NCBI GenBank assembly: GCA_963775245.1 | Contig: CAVZID010000005.1 | Location: 112,267-176,266, forward strand | Direction of reading: 5' to 3' | From: CAVSWT01 sp963775245 | Lineage (GTDB): Bacteria > Bacteroidota > Ignavibacteria > Ignavibacteriales > Ignavibacteriaceae | DNA: 64,000 nt | Shown: in pieces, positions 9,382 through 16,587 of the stretch | How positions within the stretch are numbered: position 1 is the stretch's first letter | Layout: each line of letters begins with the position of its first letter | The notes under the pieces: model-generated | What the model was told of the DNA's origin: nothing | Database searches by the model: none | The model's input: the letters and a program-made list of their open reading frames with translations, nothing else | Program-made: the position numbers and the translations under genes

Positions 9382-9627
9382 TCAATCTTTTTTTTCATTA
9401 TTATTATTATAATAGTCTATTATCATATGAATTTCATTTACTAATCTTTTATTAAGATTTTCAATGCTATCTACATAAGATATTAAATCATCTGGAAGCT
9501 TTTCCTTTTTAAGAAGAGAGAGGTATCCCAAAATTTCAAATACCCTTGAATGAATACTATGAGAAATTGCTTCATCAAATTTTAAGTTTTTGATCAATTT
9601 TAACAGGTCTTCGTCAGTTGAATTCAT
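9382..9627 (-). CDS. Small protein resembling an isolated histidine-kinase dimerisation (DHp) domain
   Basis: I do not recognise a named family. The 81 residues form two predicted helices. Residues about 19-37 (FDEAISHSIHSRVFEILGY) align with a HisKA H-box of the form lSHelrtPL..IlGy, keeping the His at position 23 and the ILGYLSLL continuation but replacing the acidic residue after His with Ser and the Pro with Arg/Val. The second helix, SIENLNKRLVNEIHMIIDYY, matches the second DHp helix. There is no ATPase domain. It starts 13 bases after cheW with no clear Shine-Dalgarno, so the two are probably cotranscribed and possibly partners. It could be a phosphotransfer protein, a dimerisation adaptor or a decayed kinase; Ser after His would argue against normal autokinase or phosphatase activity. 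Confidence 0.65.
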   Translation of the reverse strand: MNSTDEDLLKLIKNLKFDEAISHSIHSRVFEILGYLSLLKKEKLPDDLISYVDSIENLNKRLVNEIHMIIDYYNNNNEKKD

Positions 9628-9640
9628 TATAAATTTTATA

Positions 9641-10102
9641 TTAGTTGACAGCTTCTGCTATAATTCTGTTTAAATCAGGAAAACTTAATTGCCTGCCTTC
9701 GTATTTTAATTTACCAATCAAGTACGAATTTTCTTTTTCAGGCAAAAACTTTAACGCATTTGTTTTGAATTCAACATCTATAGTTATTATTTCCTTAATT
9801 CGATCAACAAAAAATCCTATTTTTTTATCAACTATCTCAATAATTAATATCCTTGTGTCTTTGCTTAAATTCAAACCAACCTGCCCAATGCTGCCATATT
9901 TGTAAAGGTCAATTATGGGAACTAATAGCTCATCTACTTGAATTTTCTTTGTTTCAACTGGATTTAAGTTGATCCCTTCTTCTAATTCATTTGGATTTAT
10001 AATTGCGGAAACATCATTAATATCAATACAATATTCGTTATTATTAATCTCAAAAATAACCAAACCTGTTAGATTGTCTACTATAGTGGTATGGCTCACC
10101 AT
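9641..10102 (-). CDS. CheW-like coupling protein
   Basis: The 153-residue protein is a single CheW domain: GLVIFEINNNEYCIDINDVSAII, a middle VPIIDLYKYG corresponding to the P.IDL motif, ILIIEIVDKKIGFFVDRIKEII, and a tail with YLIGKLKYEGRQLSFPDLN where canonical CheW has I.GIA..GG.LI.LLD. CheW links receptors to the kinase CheA, yet no CheA, receptor or other chemotaxis gene is in the window. The neighbours are a DHp-like protein and a sigma54 two-component pair, so this may be an alternative scaffold rather than a chemotaxis part. Its ATG follows AAAGG, and a sigma54-type promoter lies at 10171-10187. Confidence 0.85.
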   Translation of the reverse strand: MVSHTTIVDNLTGLVIFEINNNEYCIDINDVSAIINPNELEEGINLNPVETKKIQVDELLVPIIDLYKYGSIGQVGLNLSKDTRILIIEIVDKKIGFFVDRIKEIITIDVEFKTNALKFLPEKENSYLIGKLKYEGRQLSFPDLNRIIAEAVN

Positions 10103-10170
10103 ATTTGGCCTTTAATATAGTTCTTAAAAAATAATTATTAAGCATGAATTGCTTGTAATTGTTGTATAAT

Positions 10171-10187
10171 GACAATTAAAGTGCCAA
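10171..10187 (-). promoter_or_regulatory. Candidate sigma54 (-24/-12) promoter for the cheW gene
   Basis: The minus strand reads TTGGCACTTTAATTGTC. The -24 element TGGCAC is exact, the five-base spacer is exact, and TTG is kept at -12 with GT in place of GC. The predicted start near 10160 would give a 58-base leader before the cheW ATG. The spacer bases also match the site at 9250-9268, which makes chance less likely. Confidence 0.5.
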
Positions 10188-10351
10188 TAAATTACCTAAT
10201 AAAAACTACTGATATCAAAGAATTTTAATACCCGCGTTAAATAAGGGTTAAATTTCTTAACCCGTATCAAAAATAATAATATTCAAAATTAAATTATTTA
10301 ATATTATTAGTTTATTAGTTTCAGATTAAAAAATGATTATTTTTTAGGATA

Positions 10352-11713
10352 TTACTCACTTTTTTCTGTAAGTCCATAAGTGTGAATTTTATTATATAAG
10401 GTGGGTTTTGATATCCCCAGAACTTTACATGCAGTTTGTTTATCCCATTTTAAGTGGTCTAATACTTTCTGAATGTGTTTTTTTTCTACATCTGCCAAAG
10501 TAAGATTAAAAACATCTTCATCTTCTTCCAATTCTTTTCGTACAGATTTATTTCTTAAAAGAACATTTTCATTTTCAAGGACATCACCTTTTGAAAGCAC
10601 AACAGCCTGAAGTAATATATTTTCAAGTTCCCTCACATTCCCTACCCATTCATTATTTTGAAGCATTTCCATTACTTCATATGGAATTTTTTTAACATTT
10701 TTATGAAGATCTTTGTTAATTTTCCTTAAAAAATGAATGACTAAACTTGGGATATCATCCTTTCTTTCCCTTAATGGAGGAACATCAATTGTAAAAACTT
10801 TTAGTCGATAATATAAATCTTCCCGGAATTTTCCTTCTTTAACCAGCTCATTTAAATTTCTATTTGTTGCTGCCACAACTCTTGCGCTCATCGGAATGGT
10901 AACTTCACCTCCAACTTTTTCAAATTCCCTTTCCTGCAAAACCCTCAGCAATTTAACTTGTAAGTTTGGAGTTATTTCAGAAATTTCATCTAAGAAAATC
11001 GTTCCATCTCCAGCTAATTCAAATTTGCCTTTTTTATCTCTAACTGCACCGGTAAATGAGCCTTTGACATGTCCAAACAATTCACTCTCTAATAATGATT
11101 CTGTGAGTGCAGTACAATTAACTGCAATGAAAGGTTGATTTTTTGTAATACCCGTATAGTGTATAACTTTTGTTATTAATTCTTTTCCGGTTCCACTTTC
11201 ACCTTCAATCAAAACATTGACACGCGTTGAAGAAATTTTTCCAATTTTCTTAAATATCTCTCTCATCAATTGTGTTTTTCCGATAAGACTATTTTCATAA
11301 TTAACATTGGAATCATCTTCAGAAATGGCTGTTACAAGCCTGTCGCTTAAACGCCTGCTTTCTAAAGCACGTTTTATGACTGAATTGAACCTTGATAACT
11401 CAAGCGGCTTCTCAATATAATCATAAGCCCCAAGCTGCATTGCAGTTATAGTTGACTGCATATCTTCAAAAGCAGTCATAAGCACTACCTGATTTTTTAT
11501 ATCTATTTCTTTAGCTTTTTTAAGAACATCAATACCAGTGAGTCCAGACATCTTTAAATCTGAAAGTATCAAATCGGGTTTATGTTGATCGATAAGCTTA
11601 ATGCCCTCACCTCCATTATTCGCTGTAACTACTTCATAACCAATTTCAGTCAAATATAGCTGTAAGGTCTCCCGGATAGAATCATCATCATCAATAACTA
11701 ATATTTTTTCCAT
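10352..11713 (-). CDS. NtrC-family sigma54-dependent response regulator
   Basis: The 453-residue protein has the full NtrC layout. The receiver spans 3-118 with phospho-acceptor D52 and the acidic pair DDD at 8-10. The AAA+ domain spans about 140-370 with Walker A GESGTGKE at 171-178 and Walker B TIFLDEISE at 238-246. The sigma54-contact loop is GSFTGA at 218-223, a serine variant of GAFTGA. A Fis-type helix-turn-helix ends the protein (HLKWDKQTACKVLGISKPTLYNKI). Its ATG lies two bases after the stop of the PAS kinase, so the two form an operon and almost certainly a cognate pair. It should activate sigma54 promoters, including perhaps the two candidates just downstream. Confidence 0.95.
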   Translation of the reverse strand: MEKILVIDDDDSIRETLQLYLTEIGYEVVTANNGGEGIKLIDQHKPDLILSDLKMSGLTGIDVLKKAKEIDIKNQVVLMTAFEDMQSTITAMQLGAYDYIEKPLELSRFNSVIKRALESRRLSDRLVTAISEDDSNVNYENSLIGKTQLMREIFKKIGKISSTRVNVLIEGESGTGKELITKVIHYTGITKNQPFIAVNCTALTESLLESELFGHVKGSFTGAVRDKKGKFELAGDGTIFLDEISEITPNLQVKLLRVLQEREFEKVGGEVTIPMSARVVAATNRNLNELVKEGKFREDLYYRLKVFTIDVPPLRERKDDIPSLVIHFLRKINKDLHKNVKKIPYEVMEMLQNNEWVGNVRELENILLQAVVLSKGDVLENENVLLRNKSVRKELEEDEDVFNLTLADVEKKHIQKVLDHLKWDKQTACKVLGISKPTLYNKIHTYGLTEKSE

Positions 11714-11715
11714 AA

Positions 11716-14394
11716 TTAATTTTCTATGTTAAAAGTAATTTCAAAAATCGTAGAGCCAGGTTTAGAAGTTACCAATTTTAATTTACCATTATGTTGTTCT
11801 ATTATTTTTTGAGCGATAGGCAAACCCAATCCAGTACCGGATGATTTAGTTGTAAAAAACGGTTCGAAAATATTTATGTTTTCATCAAAACCTGGACCAT
11901 CATCCTTTACGAATATAGAAACTGATTCAATCTTTTCATCAAAGATTATTGATATCGTAATGCTGCCTTGTTGATTAATTGCTTCAATTGCATTTTCAAT
12001 TAAATGTAAAAATGCAGATTGTAATTTTTGATAATCCCCCATTATAATACAATCATTCAATTCAGTTATGAATTTTATTTTTCTTTCAGTCAGGATTGGC
12101 TCTAAGAAATCTTTTATATTGTTTATTAGATTAGCCAGATTTACATTTGAATTAATCAACTCTACCTGGCGTGAATACTGAAGTACATTTCTTAATAGTT
12201 TATCTAGTCTTTTAACTTCTTTTTGAATAATAGAAAAAGATTTCCTCTTGGAATCAGGTAAATCCAGGCTCTTGGAAAGCATATCAATATTCATATTTAT
12301 TGAAACAAGAGGAGTTTTTATTTCATGCGACAGAAATGCAGTCATCTTACCTATTGCAGCAAGTTTTTCAGAATTTCGAAGATCTTCTTCAGCTTTAATT
12401 TGTACAGAAATATCTCTGAAAATTCCTAACAAAAGTGATTTACCATTTTCAAACTGAATAATTGTATATGAAATATCAAGTACTAAAGATTTTCCAGATC
12501 GTAAAGTTCTTTTAGATTTTTTATTTCTAACAAAACTATTACTAAAAAAATTTTTCTGATATTCTAACAGCATTAAAGCTGCTTCTTTATTGGTTTTTTC
12601 AGAATATACATCATAATAAGGCTTACCTATTACTTCTTCTTTTCTAGCATCGAATATTTTGCAGAAAGCTGTATTAACTGTAATTACAATTCCCTTGGAA
12701 TCCGTAAGCCTCATGCCGTCATTAGAGTTTTCCCAGATTGATCTGAACTGCATTTCAGAAAACCGAAGTGCTTCTTCAGCGAGCTTTCTGCTTGAAATAT
12801 CCCGAACCAATCCCACAAAAGCTTTAGGTTTTTTATCTTCACCATAAATTACAGATGCACTTAGTTCTCCTGGAAAAGTCTCTCTATTTCGCTTGAGTAA
12901 AATATACTCTTTGTTTCTAAGATTCTGATGATGAAACAAATGAAATGTTTCTGTTTTAAATTCCCACATATAATCTGGAGCAACAAAATCAATTACATTA
13001 AGTCCGACTATTTCATCTGGATGATTATAACCGAATAACGAAGCAACATGACTATTACACATTAAAACATTACCACTCAGATCCATCAAAACAATGCCGT
13101 CAGGGGAAGTTTCTACCAGGCTTCGATAAAGCTCCTCACTTTGTCTTTTTTCTTCTTCAGCTAATTTTGTCTCAGTAACATCTTCAGCAAGTCCAACAAT
13201 TTGAGTAACTTTATTACTCCCGTCTTTGACAGGATATCCTCTATCTCTAATCCATCTTAATTGTCCATCATCTCGGATAATCCTATATTCAACAAAATAC
13301 CCGTCTTCACGCTGATTTTTTGTAGCTTCATTTACTTTTTGAATATCTTGAGGATGAATGATCTCCATCCACGAATTTGGGTCGTCATATAAACTTTGAC
13401 ACGTTCTTCCCCATATATCTTCATAGGTATGGCTTACATAAATTCTTTCTTTTTTATGTCCATCTAATGTTATAATATGAAAGACTTCATTAATATTTTC
13501 AATTAAGCTGCGAAATCTTTCTTCACTATTCTTAAGTGCTTTTTCAGTCTTTTTTCTTTCTGTGATATCTCTGAAAATTGTAAGAAGAAGAGGTTCCTCA
13601 ATTAATTTTATTATTTCATTGCTATATGAATCTATAAAATTGTTAATGACTTCTGCATAAATAGTCTTCCCGCTTTTTAGCTTTAGTTCCACTTCAAAAA
13701 CAGATTTCATTTCTCTTTTTTGAAATCTATCTTTATAAATTTCTAAATCATCATCTTTACTTGTTCCACTGTTTTGAACATAAATAAAATTGAAATATTT
13801 CCCGATTAAATTTTCTTCATTTTCATCTACTAAGTTACAGTAAGCTTTATTTACAGCTACAATTTTTCCTTGCCCATTAGTTAATCGCATTCCTTCTAAT
13901 GAATTTTCCCAAACCGAACGAAACCTGAGTTCAGATTTTTTAATTTCGTTATGCGCATACTGAATCTCTGTAACATCTCTAATGACCGTTACAATTTTAT
14001 TATCTAAATACGGAATTAATCTTGCTTCATAAAAATTATTTTTATTTTCTTTTGTGATCGAATATTCAATAATTGAAAGCTTACTAGATTTTGCTGAATC
14101 AAATACTGCTTTATGGAATCTTTTGCTTATGTCGGCAGGTAATATATCTTCAAGCTTCTTCCCAACTAAATTACTTTGCAAAAAATTAAAATCGCCAAGC
14201 GAATTTGATTTGAAATCTATTATGGTTCCGTCATAGCTTAATATTATTAATACGTTTGGAAAAACTTTGAAGATAGCATCAAGCTTAGCATTTGCCTTTA
14301 TAAAATCAGCATCAATATTTTGAAAAGCGTTGCTTGAAATTTTTAAATGCGATGACTTAGCAGTATTTTTTTTCGTTTTATTATGTTCTTTCAT
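11716..14394 (-). CDS. Five-PAS soluble sensor histidine kinase
   Basis: The 892-residue protein has no membrane segment. I place five PAS domains at roughly 34-145, 153-281, 288-410, 416-538 and 545-668; each ends with the PAC-like motif ..RDITERK or a variant. PAS 2 and PAS 5 resemble each other (SVWENSLEGMRLT and SIWENSNDGMRLT), suggesting internal duplication. HisKA carries H690 in FLSHEIKTPL. The ATPase domain has N801, DDGPGF at 831-836 and TGLGLP at 854-859. It is a complete kinase that probably senses a cytoplasmic signal and phosphorylates the NtrC-type regulator encoded two bases downstream. The ligand is unknown. Confidence 0.95.
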   Translation of the reverse strand: MKEHNKTKKNTAKSSHLKISSNAFQNIDADFIKANAKLDAIFKVFPNVLIILSYDGTIIDFKSNSLGDFNFLQSNLVGKKLEDILPADISKRFHKAVFDSAKSSKLSIIEYSITKENKNNFYEARLIPYLDNKIVTVIRDVTEIQYAHNEIKKSELRFRSVWENSLEGMRLTNGQGKIVAVNKAYCNLVDENEENLIGKYFNFIYVQNSGTSKDDDLEIYKDRFQKREMKSVFEVELKLKSGKTIYAEVINNFIDSYSNEIIKLIEEPLLLTIFRDITERKKTEKALKNSEERFRSLIENINEVFHIITLDGHKKERIYVSHTYEDIWGRTCQSLYDDPNSWMEIIHPQDIQKVNEATKNQREDGYFVEYRIIRDDGQLRWIRDRGYPVKDGSNKVTQIVGLAEDVTETKLAEEEKRQSEELYRSLVETSPDGIVLMDLSGNVLMCNSHVASLFGYNHPDEIVGLNVIDFVAPDYMWEFKTETFHLFHHQNLRNKEYILLKRNRETFPGELSASVIYGEDKKPKAFVGLVRDISSRKLAEEALRFSEMQFRSIWENSNDGMRLTDSKGIVITVNTAFCKIFDARKEEVIGKPYYDVYSEKTNKEAALMLLEYQKNFFSNSFVRNKKSKRTLRSGKSLVLDISYTIIQFENGKSLLLGIFRDISVQIKAEEDLRNSEKLAAIGKMTAFLSHEIKTPLVSINMNIDMLSKSLDLPDSKRKSFSIIQKEVKRLDKLLRNVLQYSRQVELINSNVNLANLINNIKDFLEPILTERKIKFITELNDCIIMGDYQKLQSAFLHLIENAIEAINQQGSITISIIFDEKIESVSIFVKDDGPGFDENINIFEPFFTTKSSGTGLGLPIAQKIIEQHNGKLKLVTSKPGSTIFEITFNIEN

Positions 14395-14883
14395 TTCAAT
14401 GATTAAGCTATCAAACCCTTATTAAATATCATTTGGCAAAATATTTAAGTTACTAGGATCAGATTTCCGCGAATTAATTACTTTTTTTGAATCAAGTATA
14501 ATTTAATAAAAATTAGAATGGCATACACAACAATATTAATTGAATATTCCGAAATAAAGAAAATTGAGTCTATTATATAAAAAAAATTTGAGGGAATAAA
14601 AAAGTAAGCGTCAATAACGATTTCTTAAAGTACACTTTCAAGTGGGCGCTATCTAGTGTATACTTTGCGGTAATGAGGAAAATTGAAATCTTTTATGACG
14701 CCTACATTAAATGGGAATAGAAATACTGAAACGTTCAAACATCGTATAAACAGTTAGCACAATAATAGATGAGATGAAAATTGATAAATTATTATTTCTT
14801 TAATTGCTGTTAAAATAGTACTTAGAAACTAATAAATAAAACATAAAAATATTTGCATTATTTTAACACTGAAAAACTAGGAA
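14395..14883. other. Intergenic region with a nested inverted repeat
   Basis: No coding frame is credible in these 489 bases. They should hold the promoter of the five-PAS kinase operon and the end of the PAS-only gene's transcript. I see no -24/-12 sequence here. The one structural feature is the nested imperfect inverted repeat at 14608-14701, listed separately. Confidence 0.6.
14608..14701. repeat. Nested imperfect inverted repeat, 94 bases
   Basis: Three pairs of arms are nested: GCGTCA (14608-14613) with TGACGC (14696-14701), GATTTC (14619-14624) with GAAATC (14685-14690), and AAAGTACACT (14627-14636) with AGTGTATACTTT (14655-14666). Together they could fold into one long interrupted hairpin. 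It is more GC-containing than its surroundings. It may be a degraded miniature mobile element or a structured RNA. Confidence 0.4.
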
Positions 14884-15321
14884 CTAGTTTATACTATTTT
14901 CTATATTGTCCTGCCACTGCTTTTGGATTGTTATATCTTTTATAAGAACAACTCTTACATCTCTCTCAGCTAGGGTTAAAGAATAACTGGTTATCTGCAT
15001 TTCATAAAAATTTCCACCCTGGTCATAATGCTTCCATGAGTTAATATAATCAACATACTGCGTAAGCTTGGGAAGTATTTTTACCATATTACTCTTTTTT
15101 GAAGTTGAGTTTCTATTTTTTGAATTATTCAGCAAGTCGTTGCGTGAAAGCCCGTAAAATCTAAGTGCGGAATTATTCGCACCTAATATTTCTAAAGTTT
15201 CTTCATCATATATAATTGTAGGAGTATTAATACTGCCATAAACAATATTAAATTTTCTAATAAGATCTTTGGCTAAGTATGGCTCGAATTTATTTTTGTT
15301 GCTTAATCTTTGGCCATTCAT
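14884..15321 (-). CDS. PAS-domain-only protein
   Basis: The 145-residue protein is one PAS domain: FNIVYGSINTPTIIYDEETLEILGANNSALRFYGLSRNDLL in the N-terminal half and a PAC-like end, REVRV-type VVLIKDITIQKQW. Nothing follows the PAS, so there is no kinase, GGDEF or DNA-binding output in the chain. It starts 13 bases after the receiver-only gene and is likely cotranscribed with it. It could act as a separate sensor subunit or as a regulator of one of the two PAS kinases nearby. The function is inferred from the fold only. Confidence 0.75.
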   Translation of the reverse strand: MNGQRLSNKNKFEPYLAKDLIRKFNIVYGSINTPTIIYDEETLEILGANNSALRFYGLSRNDLLNNSKNRNSTSKKSNMVKILPKLTQYVDYINSWKHYDQGGNFYEMQITSYSLTLAERDVRVVLIKDITIQKQWQDNIENSIN

Positions 15322-15334
15322 TAAGATTTTTCTC

Positions 15335-15796
15335 CTAAGCGAATTGTTTATTACAAAGATTATTTATTAATGGGACTATTTTTGTACCAAACTCGGATTT
15401 TGGCAAAAATCCATCAGCACCGGCAATTTTAGCAAGATTAGAATACTCAGGAGTGTCATATAATGTGACGATGATTATTTTAGCTGATACGTTCTGAGAT
15501 TTCAACATTCTTGTAACTTGCAGCCCACCAACGCCAGGCATTGATAAATCTAATAGTATTATATCGGGATTTAGTTCGTAAACTTTTTCAAGCCCCTCTT
15601 CCCCTGTTGCTGCTATACCAACAATTTTAACTTCAGTATGAGAGTTTAAAAAATTAACCGCTGATTGTAAAAATGCTTTGTTGTCATCAACTAAAAGTAT
15701 TGTGGGTTTAATGATATACCTCCCTGTTCCATAATAAATACCAATAAAATTTCTATATATTAAAATGAAACTATCACAAGTATATAGGAGTTGCAA
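15335..15796 (-). CDS. Single-domain response regulator (receiver only)
   Basis: A receiver domain (KPTILLVDDNKAFLQ, PDIILLDLSMPG with the phospho-acceptor Asp, the switch Thr in IIVTLYD and the lysine in FLPKSE) fills the protein, with no output domain. The coordinates use the first in-frame start, a TTG at 15796, which adds an odd 28-residue leader before the receiver. No ATG or GTG occurs near the domain edge. AGGGAGG lies six bases before an ATT codon at 15712-15710 that would begin the protein exactly at IKPTILLVDD, so a rare ATT start is possible. Cognate kinases may be either neighbour. The PAS-only gene follows 13 bases downstream. Confidence 0.8.
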   Translation of the reverse strand: MQLLYTCDSFILIYRNFIGIYYGTGRYIIKPTILLVDDNKAFLQSAVNFLNSHTEVKIVGIAATGEEGLEKVYELNPDIILLDLSMPGVGGLQVTRMLKSQNVSAKIIIVTLYDTPEYSNLAKIAGADGFLPKSEFGTKIVPLINNLCNKQFA

Positions 15797-15896
15797 TCGG
15801 GGAAATCCTGAAATAATTATAACAAAAAGACTTAAAATTGTTTAATTATCTGTGAACCCTATTTTTACACTTAGAGTTCACAAACATTTAATAAAA

Positions 15897-16571
15897 TTAT
15901 CTTTCTGAAGAAACCATTCCCATTCTTATTGCATATCTAACTAAACCAGCTACATCATGAATCGCAACCCTATTCATCAATTGTATTCTGTGGGTCTCTA
16001 CAGTTTTAACACTTACATTTAATTTGCTTGCAATTTCTTTAGTCGAATTACCTTCAGCTATAAGTTGAAGTATTTCTCTTTGCCTTGGAGTTAATTGAGT
16101 GTACATATTTGGTGCTTCTTCTGTTTCAAGGTCCAAATTGTTTACTCTTCTTAAATAATCATGAACAACATGCTTTGAAATTGCCGGGCTTAAATATGTT
16201 TCACCGCGCGCAACAGCATGAACCGCAATATCTAGTTCCGTTGGAGCAGAATCTTTCAACAAATATCCTGAAGCACCAGACTTTAATGCCTGCACAACAT
16301 ATTCCTCGTTTGCATGCATAGAAAGAATCATTACATCAATATCAGGATAGTCTTTTGACAATCGTGCTGCTACTTCAAGTCCGTTTAATTCAGGCATGGC
16401 AATATCCAGCAGCACCATATCAGGTTTTTTCTCTTCAACAATTCTAAGTGTTTCTCTTCCGTTATCAGCTTCGGCAATTACTTCAATGTTACTTAAGTTT
16501 TGAAGCAAGTTTTTTATACCTGCTCTAACCAAAGTATGGTCGTCAGCTAATAGTATTTTTATTGGTTTCAT
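15897..16571 (-). CDS. LuxR/NarL-family response regulator
   Basis: The protein (224 residues from the chosen ATG) has a receiver domain with D56 (VLLDIAMPELNG), the switch Ser in ILSMHA and the lysine in YLLKDS, then a LuxR-type helix-turn-helix at about 160-215 (LTPRQREILQLIAEGNSTKEIASKLNVSVKTVETHR). I chose the ATG at 16571 because AAAGGTGAT precedes it and the protein then begins at MKPIKILLADDH; the upstream start at 16598 would overlap the kinase gene. It follows the HisKA_3 kinase gene by 16 bases, the usual cognate arrangement for NarL-type systems. Confidence 0.94.
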   Translation of the reverse strand: MKPIKILLADDHTLVRAGIKNLLQNLSNIEVIAEADNGRETLRIVEEKKPDMVLLDIAMPELNGLEVAARLSKDYPDIDVMILSMHANEEYVVQALKSGASGYLLKDSAPTELDIAVHAVARGETYLSPAISKHVVHDYLRRVNNLDLETEEAPNMYTQLTPRQREILQLIAEGNSTKEIASKLNVSVKTVETHRIQLMNRVAIHDVAGLVRYAIRMGMVSSER

Positions 16572-16587
16572 AATATCACCTTTTGAT

